In this document: piece by piece, positions 9,264 to 18,100 of the stretch
How positions within the stretch are numbered: the first letter of the stretch is position 1
Layout: each line of letters opens with the position of its first letter
Assembly: GCA_002437415.1 (NCBI GenBank)
Contig: DJPL01000042.1
Span: 89,332-153,331 of the forward strand
From: Ruminococcaceae bacterium UBA6413
Lineage (GTDB): Bacteria; Bacillota; Clostridia; Oscillospirales; Ruminococcaceae
Direction: 5' to 3'
Length of the DNA stretch: 64,000 bases
The notes under the pieces: generated by a model
What the model saw: the letters and a program-made list of their open reading frames with translations, nothing else
Told to the model about the DNA's origin: nothing
The model's database searches: none
Program-made: the position numbers and the translations under genes

Positions 9264-9557
9264 TTATTCCTGAGCTTCAGCTTCAGCCGCTTTTTCTTCA
9301 GCAGGTTCTTCGGTAGCTTCTTCTGCTGTTTCAGCCTTTGCTTCGTCATCAGCATTGTTCATAACCTCGGCAGGGTCAAGAACCTCATCGTCGTCATCGA
9401 AGAATTCATCGTCGAAATCTTCATCGCTGTCCATTATATCATCGAACTGATCGTATTCGATCTCCTTTTCTGTCTTTTTCTTAAGATATATAAAGACAGC
9501 TGCAACAGCACCGAGTACTGCGAGAGTGCCAACGGCAAAACCGGTAAATGCTTTCAT
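9264..9557 (-). CDS. Small membrane-anchored protein with acidic tail
   Basis: Not recognised. A 97-residue protein with one N-terminal transmembrane segment (FTGFAVGTLAVLGAVAAVFIY) followed by a Lys patch (LKKKTEK). The tail is strongly acidic, rich in Asp then Glu/Ala (DEDFDDEFFDDDDE, EEATEEPAEEKAAEAEAQE). By the positive-inside rule the tail is probably cytoplasmic, which makes a charged scaffold or a YtxH-like small envelope protein possible. The ATG at 9557 was preferred to a TTG two codons upstream because the TTG directly abuts GGAAAGAGG. The gene has its own promoter and terminator. Confidence 0.65.
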   Translation of the reverse strand: MKAFTGFAVGTLAVLGAVAAVFIYLKKKTEKEIEYDQFDDIMDSDEDFDDEFFDDDDEVLDPAEVMNNADDEAKAETAEEATEEPAEEKAAEAEAQE

Positions 9558-9601
9558 TTTCAACCTCTTTCCGGTGCTTTCACACCAACTTTATTGTAAT
9601 T

Positions 9602-9630
9602 ATTATACTATATTCACAGTCGGATTTCAA
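9602..9630 (-). promoter_or_regulatory. Sigma-A-type promoter for the small membrane protein
   Basis: Minus-strand TTGAAA (9625-9630), a 17-base spacer and TATAAT (9602-9607). The predicted transcript has a leader of about 40 bases before the ATG at 9557. Confidence 0.75.
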
Positions 9631-9667
9631 GTGTTTTTTATCAATATGAGCAGTTTTAACAAAATTC

Positions 9668-10423
9668 TTACAGGTTTCCTGTCAAATTCATCAAAACGGC
9701 AAGCGCCGCAACAGGTGCGGTCTCACATCTTAAAATGCGTTCGCCCAGATGCACCGCGGTAAATCCCTTTGAGAGTGCATATTCGACTTCTTCCTTTTCA
9801 AAACCGCCCTCACTGCCGATGAATACTGCGATTTTCTTTTTAGACAGATCAAGCTCGGACAGCTTTTTGCCGCCGCATTCATAGAAAATTATCGGCAGGG
9901 TGTCGCTGTCTATGCCGTTTACGGCGGACTTAAAATCGGTAAACGGCATAACCTCGGGGATTTTTCCTCTGCCGCACTGCTTTGAAGCTTCATATGCTAT
10001 GCGCTGTAAGCGCTGTACCTTTTTATCGGCACTTTTGGCATCTGGGCGGGAAACACAGCGCTTTGACAGGAACGGCACAACACGCGCCGCACCAAGCTCT
10101 GTCGCTTTCTGTACGATGAAATCGAGCTTATCATTCTTCGGGATAGCCTGATAGAGCGTGATTTCAACATCGGGCTCAGCCGCGTTATCCTTTTTGTCGA
10201 GTATCGCAAATTCTACCGAGCTTTTATTCTCAGCCGAGGACAGCTCACACAGATAATCGTGACCGTTTTTATCGCAGATTATCGCCTTGTCGCCTGTTCT
10301 CATTCTCAGGACCTGCACGATATGCTTTGAGTCCTCGCTATTCATATATATTGTTCTGCCGTCTTCGTCTATTGTATCCGAGAAAAATCTTGGATATCTC
10401 CATTTTTCGAGCTCTTCTGCCAT
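9668..10423 (-). CDS. rsmE: 16S rRNA (uracil-1498-N3)-methyltransferase RsmE
   Basis: SPOUT-family methyltransferase of 251 residues that methylates N3 of U1498 in 16S rRNA using S-adenosylmethionine. The N-terminal PUA-like part includes YPRFFSDTI and HIVQVLRMRTGD. The C-terminal trefoil knot holds the diagnostic IGSEGGFEKEEVE and LGERILRCETAPVAAL. The ATG at 10423 sits behind AAAGGAGAA; an upstream in-frame start at 10456 would overlap recG and lacks a good ribosome site. It lies 10 bases after recG and ends the asp23-fakA-recG-rsmE operon. Confidence 0.95.
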   Translation of the reverse strand: MAEELEKWRYPRFFSDTIDEDGRTIYMNSEDSKHIVQVLRMRTGDKAIICDKNGHDYLCELSSAENKSSVEFAILDKKDNAAEPDVEITLYQAIPKNDKLDFIVQKATELGAARVVPFLSKRCVSRPDAKSADKKVQRLQRIAYEASKQCGRGKIPEVMPFTDFKSAVNGIDSDTLPIIFYECGGKKLSELDLSKKKIAVFIGSEGGFEKEEVEYALSKGFTAVHLGERILRCETAPVAALAVLMNLTGNL

Positions 10424-10433
10424 ATATTCTCCT

Positions 10434-12467
10434 TTACGCATTCGGCGTATTTTCAAATAATTTGTTTATCATTTTCATATAACTGCTGTTTTCAGGCTTT
10501 TCAAGGTGGATATCATCACGCAGGATATCATCTGCCGCTTCGCCCGTCAGTTTGAGTATGTCAAGGTCGGCGTATATGTCGGCAATCTTTAGCTGAGGAA
10601 GACCGTGCTGCTTGCTTCCGAAAAAGTCACCCGGTCCGCGGAGCTTAAGATCTTCGTTGGCGATTTCAAAGCCGTCGGTGGTTCGTACCATTGTATCCAT
10701 ACGCTGTTTTGTGTATTCGCTTTTATTGTCGGTGACAAGAATACAGTGTGATTGCTCCGCACCTCTGCCGACTCTGCCTCTGAGCTGGTGAAGCTGTGAC
10801 AGTCCGAACTGCTCGGCGTTTTCGATTATCATAACGACAGCATTCGGAACATCGACGCCGACCTCTATTACCGTTGTCGCAACAAGGACTTTCAGCTTGT
10901 TATCCTTGAAGTCCTGCATTACCGCGTCCTTGTCGGCTTGCTTCATCTTACCGTGGAGAAGTCCTGTCGGGACGTTTGCAAGGCAGGTGCTCTGAAGCGA
11001 GTTAATATAATCGGTCGCCGCCGCCTTTTCGGTCACTCCCTCTTCTATAAGCGGGCAGACGATATACGCCTGAAAGCCGTTTTTTACATATTTCAGAATG
11101 AACCTATACAGCCGTTCACGGTAGCTTGTATCGACTGCATATGTCCTTACGGGAAGTCTGCCTTTCGGCATTTCGTCAAGTATCGATATATCAAGGTCGC
11201 CGTATATTATCATACCAAGTGTGCGGGGGATAGGTGTTGCCGACATTACAAGAACGTGGGGTTCGTTACCCTTTGAGCCGAGTGCCGCGCGCTGTTCGAC
11301 ACCGAAACGGTGCTGTTCGTCGGTTATCACAAGACCGAGTGAGCTGAACCTTGTGCTTTTCTGTATGAGCGCCTGCGTGCCGACTGCAACGTCGATCTGA
11401 CCGTCCGCAATTAGCTGTCTTATCTGCCTTTTCTGCGCGGGGGTCTGTGAGCCTGTGAGCAGAGCAATATTCACTCCAAGCGGTGCTAGGAACTTGTAAA
11501 GCGTATCATAGTGCTGTTTTGCCAAAATCTCGGTAGGTGCCATAAGAGTGGACTGGTAGCCGTTAAGATAGGCAAAATATGCCGCTCCTGCCGCTACGGC
11601 GGTTTTACCGGAGCCGACATCACCCTGTAAAAGTCTGTTCATCGGCACGGACTTCTGCATATCGGCACAACAGTCCGATATAGCGCGTTTCTGCGCTCCT
11701 GTCAGCTCAAACGGCAGAGAAGAGTAGTAAGGCTCAACGCTCTTGTCTTGCATTGTCGCGCCCGCAAGATGTTTATTGCGGTTCTTCATCGACTTAAGAC
11801 CGAGCTGTAAAAGGAACAGCTCTTCAAATGTAAGGCGGTATTTAGCCTTGTCGTACTGCTCTTTATTTTCCGGGAAATGAATCCATCTGAGAGCGGTGTC
11901 GTAAGCAATGAGATCGTATTTTTCTCTCAGGCTATCCGACAGATAATCCTCATAGGTAAAGCCGCTGAGGACGTTTTTGATGCAGTTTGACATTATGCCC
12001 TGTGATATTCCTGTTGTAAGGCTGTAGCGGGGCATAAGCTTGTTCGGCTCTGAGGAGTCAATAAAAACAGGCGAGTTCATTTCCTTCCTGAGAAAATCAC
12101 CCGCCGCTTTGCCGTAAAAGCAATATTCGTTATCGAGCTTAAGCCTTGCGAAAGAATAGTCACTATTGAAAAATGTAATCAGCATATCGCCTGTGCCGTC
12201 ACTGACTAATACCTTGAATATATTTATCCTGCCGTAATACGGCGGGAACTTCTTTGTAACGAATGCTTTTACAACGTGGTTTTCACCGTCATTTATCAGA
12301 TCCGATATTGCATTCGTTTCATTGAAGTCAATATATCCTCTGGGATAATGCTCGGCAAGCTGTAACGCTGTTGTAATGCCGAGCTTTCCGAGAAGCTTTG
12401 CTCGTTTTTCTCCGACACCCTTGATATAGCAGACAGGGGAGTCGGGGCTTTTTTTAATTTCGTTCAT
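10434..12467 (-). CDS. recG: ATP-dependent DNA helicase RecG
   Basis: Branch-migration helicase of 677 residues, the usual length, which rescues stalled forks and processes Holliday junctions. The N-terminal wedge/OB region begins with GVGEKRAKLLGKLGI. Helicase motifs are all present: LLQGDVGSGKTAVA (motif I), MAPTEILAKQH (Ia), TDEQHRFGVEQR (II, DEQH), VMSATPIPRT (III) and the C-terminal QLHQLRGRVGRG (VI), followed by the DFFGSKQHGLP segment of RecG. It begins 4 bases after the fakA stop, and the same neighbourhood occurs in Bacillus. Confidence 0.97.
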   Translation of the reverse strand: MNEIKKSPDSPVCYIKGVGEKRAKLLGKLGITTALQLAEHYPRGYIDFNETNAISDLINDGENHVVKAFVTKKFPPYYGRINIFKVLVSDGTGDMLITFFNSDYSFARLKLDNEYCFYGKAAGDFLRKEMNSPVFIDSSEPNKLMPRYSLTTGISQGIMSNCIKNVLSGFTYEDYLSDSLREKYDLIAYDTALRWIHFPENKEQYDKAKYRLTFEELFLLQLGLKSMKNRNKHLAGATMQDKSVEPYYSSLPFELTGAQKRAISDCCADMQKSVPMNRLLQGDVGSGKTAVAAGAAYFAYLNGYQSTLMAPTEILAKQHYDTLYKFLAPLGVNIALLTGSQTPAQKRQIRQLIADGQIDVAVGTQALIQKSTRFSSLGLVITDEQHRFGVEQRAALGSKGNEPHVLVMSATPIPRTLGMIIYGDLDISILDEMPKGRLPVRTYAVDTSYRERLYRFILKYVKNGFQAYIVCPLIEEGVTEKAAATDYINSLQSTCLANVPTGLLHGKMKQADKDAVMQDFKDNKLKVLVATTVIEVGVDVPNAVVMIIENAEQFGLSQLHQLRGRVGRGAEQSHCILVTDNKSEYTKQRMDTMVRTTDGFEIANEDLKLRGPGDFFGSKQHGLPQLKIADIYADLDILKLTGEAADDILRDDIHLEKPENSSYMKMINKLFENTPNA

Positions 12468-12471
12468 AAAA

Positions 12472-14106
12472 TTATTCTACTGATACGAGGTAGTAATATA
12501 CAGGCTGTCCGCCGTTTATAAGTACTATTTCGATATCATCGCTTATCTTGGCTCTGAGTGCTTCAAAAGCCGCCTGAGCGGTTTCATCGGTTACGTCACT
12601 GCCGTAAATTACAGTGATATATGATGAGCCTGAACGGATAAGCTTCTTTGTTATCTTGATAAGCGCCTTTGTAACGTCCTTTTCGACAAACGCAAGCTTG
12701 CCGTTTTCCATGGCGAGAATTTCGCCCTTCTTTATCTGTCTTCCCTCAAAGTCGCTGTCGCGTACGGCAAAGGTGATCGAGCCTGAGCCTACATTATCAA
12801 GCGCCTTTGTCATATTTGCGCCGTTCGTTCTGAAGTCGTTGCTTTCGTCAAAGGCGAGCATAGCGGTGATACCCTGGGGGATAGTTCTCGTCTGTAAAAC
12901 TATAACGTTTCTGTCGGTAAGCTTTACAGCCTGTTCAGCCGCCATAATTATATTCTTGTTGTTCGGGAGAACGAAGATATTTCTTGCGGGGGTTGCATTG
13001 ATAGCTTCAAGTATATCCTCTGTCGAGGGGTTCATTGTCTGACCGCCGCGTACTATAACGTCAACGCCGAGATCCTTGAACAGGTCTTCAAGTCCTGCGC
13101 CCGATGTAACGGATACAAAGCCGAAATCCTTGGTAGGCTCTGCGGGGGCGAGCTTCTGCTTCTTCTGCATTTCAGCCTTTGCCGCCGCACCCTTGTGCTG
13201 TTCTTTCATATTCTCGATCTTGAGATTTATGAGCGAACCGTAGAGGATACCCTCTTCAAGCGCCTTACCGGGGTGCTCTGTATGAACGTGGACTTTTATG
13301 ATGCTGTCATCGTCTACTACAACAACACAGTCGCCGATCGATTCAAGGAAAGCGCGGAGCTTTGTCGCGTCCTTGTTCACATCGCTCTTTACTACTATGA
13401 ACTCTGTGCAGTAAGTAAACTCAATGTCGGTTTCGTATGTGCCTGCGGCGTTGGTTACGACTGCCTTTTCGGTCTTTGTTTCCTCATCCGTTTCAATCAT
13501 TACGCCGTTGCAAATAACGGAAGCCATACCCTTAAGTATTGTGTAATAGCCCATACCGCCTGCGTCTACAACTCCTGCCTTTTTAAGAACAGGGAGCATC
13601 TCGGGGGTTTGGTCGAGCGTTTCCTTTGCGGCTGTTGTCAGTACTTCAAACAGCTCGGGGAAGTCCTTGCACTGAGCGTCGGCAGCCTTTTCGCTTGCCA
13701 CTCTTGCTACTGTGAGTATTGTACCCTCTGTGGGCTTCATTACCGATTTGTATGCCGCCTCGGCACCCAATTTGAGTGCGTTGCAGTAGTCCTCTACCGT
13801 AGCCTCGTGCTTGCCTGCAAGACCCTTTGAAAGGCCTCTGAATAAAAGCGACAGGATAACGCCTGAGTTGCCTCTTGCACCTCTGAGCATTGCAGAAGCC
13901 GCTGTCTGTGCTACTGTTTCCACTGTCGCGCTGTCGCTCAGCATATTGAGCTCGGCAACGGCATTTCTTATTGTCATAGACATATTTGTGCCGGTGTCGC
14001 CGTCGGGAACGGGGAATACGTTGAGCTCGTCAACGCTCTCCTTGTTATTGATTATATTGCCTGCACCTGAGATGATCGCATCTCTGAGAATTTTTCCGCT
14101 TAGCAT
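12472..14106 (-). CDS. fakA: Fatty acid kinase catalytic subunit FakA (DAK2/DhaL and DegV-like domains)
   Basis: Protein of 544 residues, the usual YloV/FakA size. The N-terminal DhaL-type kinase domain carries NVFPVPDGDTGTNM, the Mg/ATP-binding aspartates, and GARGNSGVILS. The middle contains EFTYCTEFIV and the C-terminal part is the FakA-specific domain. In characterised bacteria FakA phosphorylates fatty acids bound to a FakB protein so that host or recycled fatty acids enter phospholipid synthesis; no fakB is in this window. It follows the Asp23-family gene by 21 bases, as in many Firmicutes. AAGGAGAG precedes the ATG by 11 bases. Confidence 0.9.
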   Translation of the reverse strand: MLSGKILRDAIISGAGNIINNKESVDELNVFPVPDGDTGTNMSMTIRNAVAELNMLSDSATVETVAQTAASAMLRGARGNSGVILSLLFRGLSKGLAGKHEATVEDYCNALKLGAEAAYKSVMKPTEGTILTVARVASEKAADAQCKDFPELFEVLTTAAKETLDQTPEMLPVLKKAGVVDAGGMGYYTILKGMASVICNGVMIETDEETKTEKAVVTNAAGTYETDIEFTYCTEFIVVKSDVNKDATKLRAFLESIGDCVVVVDDDSIIKVHVHTEHPGKALEEGILYGSLINLKIENMKEQHKGAAAKAEMQKKQKLAPAEPTKDFGFVSVTSGAGLEDLFKDLGVDVIVRGGQTMNPSTEDILEAINATPARNIFVLPNNKNIIMAAEQAVKLTDRNVIVLQTRTIPQGITAMLAFDESNDFRTNGANMTKALDNVGSGSITFAVRDSDFEGRQIKKGEILAMENGKLAFVEKDVTKALIKITKKLIRSGSSYITVIYGSDVTDETAQAAFEALRAKISDDIEIVLINGGQPVYYYLVSVE

Positions 14107-14127
14107 TAGTCAGATACTCTCCTTGAT

Positions 14128-14505
14128 TTATACTTTGACAGCATCGACAAAAACGTTTACCTTATCAACGGTAAAGCCTGTTTCATCTTCAACTGCAAAT
14201 CTTACCTTATGAATGATACTCTTTACTATCGTAGACACATTTACTCCGTACATAACGGAAATGTGAAGGTCGATATACAGCTTGTCATTTTTATATTTTA
14301 CCGTAACACCTTTTTCTGAAAGGATAGTCTTGTCGGCAAATTTCCTGACAAACCTAAGAGGTACTTTTTCGATGAATGTCTGCTTTGCGTCAACGGCATT
14401 CATTCCCACAATGCCAAAGCAATTGGTAACAGTACCGCCGATAAGGCTGTAGAAAAACTGCTTTGAATAGGTGATCGTTCCTAAGTGGTTGTTTATCGTG
14501 ATCAT
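14128..14505 (-). CDS. Asp23/Gls24 (YloU) family protein
   Basis: Protein of 125 residues with the Asp23 fold pattern. It has an N-terminal strand-rich half (GIVGMNAVDAKQ) and then LYIDLHISVMYGVNVSTIV and a helix leading to VDKVNVFVDAVKV. Asp23 proteins coat the inner membrane face or act as small structural partners; the precise job of YloU is not established. Pairing with fakA is conserved. The ATG at 14505 was chosen over 14511 since AAGGAGG lies 8 bases before the former but only 2 before the latter. Confidence 0.88.
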   Translation of the reverse strand: MITINNHLGTITYSKQFFYSLIGGTVTNCFGIVGMNAVDAKQTFIEKVPLRFVRKFADKTILSEKGVTVKYKNDKLYIDLHISVMYGVNVSTIVKSIIHKVRFAVEDETGFTVDKVNVFVDAVKV

Positions 14506-14537
14506 ATACATAACCTCCTTGTAAATCGGACTATATT

Positions 14538-14566
14538 ATTATACTATATCCGGCGGCAAATTTCAA
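14538..14566 (-). promoter_or_regulatory. Sigma-A-type promoter of the asp23-fakA-recG-rsmE operon
   Basis: Minus-strand TTGAAA (14561-14566), 17 bases, TATAAT (14538-14543). It lies in the 75-base gap after ispE, so it separates this operon from the ispE group upstream. Confidence 0.8.
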
Positions 14567-14580
14567 GCATTTGCGCCAAA

Positions 14581-15456
14581 TTACCGTTCAATTACCGAAA
14601 TGCCGCAATTTGTAGGACGTGCGACAAACAAATGCGGGTATTTTGCCGATAAAACGCTCCCAGCCTGCAAAGCCGATTTTTCGTCTGTGAAAAAGCCGAA
14701 TACCACGCTCCCGCTTCCCGTCATTTCGGACGATAACGCGCCTGCCGACAGGATATCGCTTTTGATATCCTCGATACGTCTGTCGTGATAGATCTCTGTG
14801 AATACATTGCTTATGTATTTTGCGCTGTCCGTAAGACTGCCGCAGACTATGCTGCTTACAAAATCGGCATAATGAGGGTTTATTGCGGTCGGGTTTTCGT
14901 CATATTTTGCGTAGCCTGTAGCGGTACTGAGTGTAAAATCGGGATAAACACAGAGAAATACGCAGTTATGCTCACACTCGGCAGTTATCATATCTCCGCT
15001 TGATATGCTGTATTGTGTTCCGCCTTTCAGGCAAATAGGAACATCTGCACCGATCTTATCGCCGATAGCACAAAGCGCGTCTGTATCAAGCTTTTTGCCG
15101 AAAAGCTCGTTCAGTGCAACAAGCGTACCTGCGCCGTCAACCGATGAACCGCCCATTCCGCCCATAAGTGGGACGTGCTTTTCTATATCTACCGAAATTT
15201 CGGCATTTATGTCGGTCGCGTCAAAAAACGCTCTCGCGGCTTTCCATACGATATTTCTTTCATCGCACGGAATGTCGGGGTTGTCGCAGGTTATCCCGCA
15301 CCCGAAGCTGTCGGTGCTCAGAACGCGCACCGTTATATCATCGTAAGCGTCTACGCTCTGTGTTACGATATTCAGCGAGTGTCTGCCGCTCGGCAGTCTG
15401 CCTGTTATATCCAGAAACAAATTAAGCTTAGCATATGCCCTGACTTTTATTTTCAT
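14581..15456 (-). CDS. ispE: 4-diphosphocytidyl-2-C-methyl-D-erythritol kinase IspE
   Basis: GHMP kinase of 291 residues that phosphorylates the 2-hydroxyl of CDP-methylerythritol in the MEP isoprenoid pathway. It has AYAKLNLFLDITGRLPSGRH (substrate-binding start) and PLMGGMGGSSVDGAG (ATP loop; the usual motif is PxGAGLGGGSSNAA, so this copy is somewhat divergent). The C-terminal motif is SEMTGSGSVVFGFF. The start codon overlaps the upstream aminotransferase stop (TAATG), implying translational coupling. The pathway's dxs and an ispA homologue occur elsewhere in the window. Confidence 0.92.
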   Translation of the reverse strand: MKIKVRAYAKLNLFLDITGRLPSGRHSLNIVTQSVDAYDDITVRVLSTDSFGCGITCDNPDIPCDERNIVWKAARAFFDATDINAEISVDIEKHVPLMGGMGGSSVDGAGTLVALNELFGKKLDTDALCAIGDKIGADVPICLKGGTQYSISSGDMITAECEHNCVFLCVYPDFTLSTATGYAKYDENPTAINPHYADFVSSIVCGSLTDSAKYISNVFTEIYHDRRIEDIKSDILSAGALSSEMTGSGSVVFGFFTDEKSALQAGSVLSAKYPHLFVARPTNCGISVIER

Positions 15457-16631
15457 TACAGTACACCGAGATCTTCAAGAAACAGTCTTATACGCTCAAG
15501 AGCTGTCTTGATATGCTGAAGTGAATATGCGTATGATACGCGGATATAACCCTCGCCGCACTTACCGAAGGCATCGCCCGGCACGACGGCAACTCTGTGC
15601 TTTTCTATCAGCTGTTCGCAAAATTCCTGTGATGAAAGACCTGTTTTCTTTATCGACGGGAAGATGTAGAATGCACCCTCGGGTTCAAAGCATTCAAGCC
15701 CCATCTCATTGAAGCCGTTTACTATAAGCCGTCTTCTCATATCGTATTCGTTGCGCATATATTCTATATCTTTTTTGCAGTCCTTGAGCGCTACTACGGC
15801 GGCGTACTGGCTCATTGTGGGTGAACACATTATGCCGTACTGGTGTATCTTCAGCATCTGAGTGATGATAGGAGCGGGTGCTGCGGCAAAGCCGAGTCGC
15901 CAGCCTGTCATTGAAAACGCCTTTGAAAAGCCGTTTATAAGAACAGTGCGCTCTCTCATTCCGTCAATTTCGGCTATTGAGCAGTGCTCTTCATCGCCGT
16001 AGGTAAGCTCGGAATATATCTCGTCCGAGATTACGACAATATTTGTATCTCTGATGACCTCAGCAATCGCTTCAAGATCAGATCTTCTCATAACTGCGCC
16101 TGTCGGGTTATTAGGGTAGGGGAGCACCAGAGCCTTTGTCTTGGGGGTAATGTGAGCCTTGAGCGCTTCGGGTGTTAGCTTGAAGCCGTTTTCAACGCTT
16201 GTTTCTATTGCAACAGGCGTGCCGTTTGCAAGGGTCACTATAGGACCGTAACAGACAAAGCTCGGCTGAGGGATAAGTACCTCATCGCCTGTGTCTACAA
16301 GCGCTCTTACGGCAAGGTCTATAGCTTCCGAGCCGCCGACCGTCACGAGAATTTCGTGCATAGGGTCATAGGAAACGTGTATTCTGTCGGTTATATAGTC
16401 GTTTATCGCACAGCGCAGATCAGCAAGTCCCGCATTTGCCGTGTAGTTGGTACGACCCTTTTCAAGTACTCTTATAGCTTCTTTTCTTATTGCCCAGGGG
16501 GTCTTGAAGTCGGGTTCGCCTACCGACAGAGAAATTACATCATCGTAGCTTGCTGCTATATCAAAAAACTTTCTTATGCCCGAAAATTGCAGATCCTGCA
16601 CCTTTCGGGAAAGTATATTTTCATAATCCAT
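15456..16631 (-). CDS. Class I/II PLP-dependent aminotransferase
   Basis: Fold-type I aminotransferase of 391 residues, close to the aspartate/aromatic PatA-AspC group. It has SVGEPDFKTPWAI near the start, ALVLPYPNNPTGAV, VISDEIYSELTYGDEEH and the PLP lysine in NGFSKAFSMTGWRLGFA. The true amino donor cannot be fixed from sequence. The ATG overlaps the lrp stop by one base (TGATG); a GTG one codon earlier is possible. Position directly after an Lrp-type regulator suggests amino-acid-responsive expression. Operon order is PHP phosphatase, lrp, aminotransferase, ispE. Confidence 0.9.
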   Translation of the reverse strand: MDYENILSRKVQDLQFSGIRKFFDIAASYDDVISLSVGEPDFKTPWAIRKEAIRVLEKGRTNYTANAGLADLRCAINDYITDRIHVSYDPMHEILVTVGGSEAIDLAVRALVDTGDEVLIPQPSFVCYGPIVTLANGTPVAIETSVENGFKLTPEALKAHITPKTKALVLPYPNNPTGAVMRRSDLEAIAEVIRDTNIVVISDEIYSELTYGDEEHCSIAEIDGMRERTVLINGFSKAFSMTGWRLGFAAAPAPIITQMLKIHQYGIMCSPTMSQYAAVVALKDCKKDIEYMRNEYDMRRRLIVNGFNEMGLECFEPEGAFYIFPSIKKTGLSSQEFCEQLIEKHRVAVVPGDAFGKCGEGYIRVSYAYSLQHIKTALERIRLFLEDLGVL

Positions 16632-17116
16632 CACGGAGATACTAAACTCCTTTCATCCGTGTTCTTAAGGAACATCTTGTCTTTTTCTTTATATCTGTGC
16701 AGAATGAAGTGTGTTGTTGTGCTGAGAACACCGCCGAGAGGCGCGAGCCTGTCTGTTACGAACATAGCGACATCGCGCAGGTTTGTGCCCTTTATAGTTA
16801 CTGCAAGGTCATATCCGCCGCTCATCAGATAAACGGAGGATACCTCTTCGTACTGGGCTATTACTGCGGCAACATCATCGTAGCCGCACTGTATCTCGGG
16901 AGAAACTCTGACCTCGATAAATGCGCAGACTGAGTTCCTGTCAAATTCTTCTTCATTTATAATTGCGGTATAGCCGATTATCATTCCGCTCTTTTCAAGC
17001 TCCGCTATCATCGCCGCGACATCATCGGCTGAGGTATCCAGCATCGCCGCTAACTGTTCGTTTGAAAGTCTGGCGTCCTGTCTTAAAAGGTTAACAAGCT
17101 TTTCTTTCTTTGTCAT
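16631..17116 (-). CDS. Lrp/AsnC-family transcriptional regulator
   Basis: Protein of 161 residues, the standard Lrp size. The N-terminal winged HTH is RLSNEQLAAMLDTSADDVAAMIAELEKSG, given here in parts: recognition region LAAMLDTSADDV and GMIIGYTAIIN. The C-terminal RAM ligand-binding domain includes YLMSGGYDLAVTIKGTN. Such proteins sense amino acids and often control adjacent genes. Here it is sandwiched between a PHP phosphatase gene (15-base gap) and an aminotransferase (1-base overlap). Confidence 0.92.
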   Translation of the reverse strand: MTKKEKLVNLLRQDARLSNEQLAAMLDTSADDVAAMIAELEKSGMIIGYTAIINEEEFDRNSVCAFIEVRVSPEIQCGYDDVAAVIAQYEEVSSVYLMSGGYDLAVTIKGTNLRDVAMFVTDRLAPLGGVLSTTTHFILHRYKEKDKMFLKNTDERSLVSP

Positions 17117-17132
17117 CGTCTTATCCTCCGAA

Positions 17133-17954
17133 TTATTTTATACTGATAAATGTAGGATTGCGTTTTTTGAAAAATGCAAGCTCTGTAAATCCTACACTTT
17201 TTGCGAGTGCTATTGCCTCGGGAATGCCCTTTCCGAGGTCTTCTGTGCAATGTGCGTCTGAACCGACCGTAAGTATCTTACCGCCGAGCTCCTTATAAAG
17301 TCTTACGTAGTATTCATCGGGCAGAGTAAGACCTATCTTTTGTCTGAGCCCGCTTGAATTTATTTCAATTCCGATATCGTTTTTGATAAGAGTCGAGAAT
17401 ATCTCCTTTATTATCGAAAGATACTTGCTCATATCTATATAAAGTCCTGATTCGCCGACAATATATCGTAAGGGATATGTAAGATGTCCGAGAACGTCAA
17501 ATTCTCCCCAGCGAGCCATCTCGAGCATTTCTTCAAAGTACAGCTTCATTATCATCTCGGGCTGTACCTCGTTATAATCAAGCAGGTAGAAATCCTCCCA
17601 GCCGTTGCACATATGAAGCGAGCCGATTATGAAGTCGTATTTATAGCTTGACAGCATTCTTTTTGTAAGCTCCATATCCTGAAGCGGCTGTCCGAGCTCA
17701 ACGCCGTATGCCATATTTATCTGCCCCGCATATTTCTCAATTAGGGCGGGAGATATCTCCGACGCTCGTTTTACGGGTTCTTCATAGAGGTATTCCTCAT
17801 CGTAGAATTTATTTATTTCAAGGTGATCCGTGAGAGAGTAGTAACTGATACCAAGCTCTATCGCTCGTCTGACCATTTCTTCGGGTTCGTTGCTTCCGTC
17901 GGGTGACAGGTTGGAGTGGTTGTGCACGTCCATCAGAATTTCCGATTTGTTCAT
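17133..17954 (-). CDS. PHP-domain phosphatase, histidinol-phosphatase (HisJ/HisK) type
   Basis: Protein of 273 residues with the trinuclear-metal PHP motifs: DVHNHSNLSPDG, YYSLTDHLE, YDFIIGSLHMCNG, FDVLGHLTYP and VGSDAHCTEDLG. The family hydrolyses histidinol phosphate in histidine synthesis in many Firmicutes, but related members act on other phosphates. No other his gene is nearby, so the substrate is not certain. It is the first gene of the Lrp-aminotransferase-ispE operon and has a recognisable promoter upstream. Confidence 0.85.
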   Translation of the reverse strand: MNKSEILMDVHNHSNLSPDGSNEPEEMVRRAIELGISYYSLTDHLEINKFYDEEYLYEEPVKRASEISPALIEKYAGQINMAYGVELGQPLQDMELTKRMLSSYKYDFIIGSLHMCNGWEDFYLLDYNEVQPEMIMKLYFEEMLEMARWGEFDVLGHLTYPLRYIVGESGLYIDMSKYLSIIKEIFSTLIKNDIGIEINSSGLRQKIGLTLPDEYYVRLYKELGGKILTVGSDAHCTEDLGKGIPEAIALAKSVGFTELAFFKKRNPTFISIK

Positions 17955-17999
17955 TTTTGTTACCTTCCTTTTGCGGCTGTCTATATCTATACACTATTT

Positions 18000-18028
18000 A
18001 TTGTACCACAAACGAAGCTGTTTGTCTA
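18000..18028 (-). promoter_or_regulatory. Promoter of the PHP-lrp-aminotransferase-ispE operon with an internal palindrome
   Basis: Minus-strand TAGACA (18023-18028), 17 bases, TACAAT (18000-18005). The spacer holds an inverted repeat, ACAAAC-N6-GTTTGT at 18008-18025. A repressor site between -35 and -10, perhaps for the Lrp protein encoded in the operon, is an inference. Confidence 0.6.
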
Positions 18029-18060
18029 TTGAATTATAAAATAAAATCCGCAGTTTTGCA

Positions 18061-18089
18061 AAAAAATACCGAGGAAACAAATTCCCCGG
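18061..18089 (-). terminator. Rho-independent terminator of the acn-icd-rex operon
   Basis: Minus-strand stem (18082-18089 with 18069-18077) around a short loop, followed by a TATTTTTTT run. It lies just after the rex stop codon. Confidence 0.8.
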
Positions 18090-18100
18090 CAGATTTTTAT

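Noticed and set aside
13195..13830. 211-codon open frame on the plus strand
   Set aside because: Lies entirely inside fakA on the opposite strand, with Cys/Tyr-rich composition typical of a shadow frame and no ribosome site.
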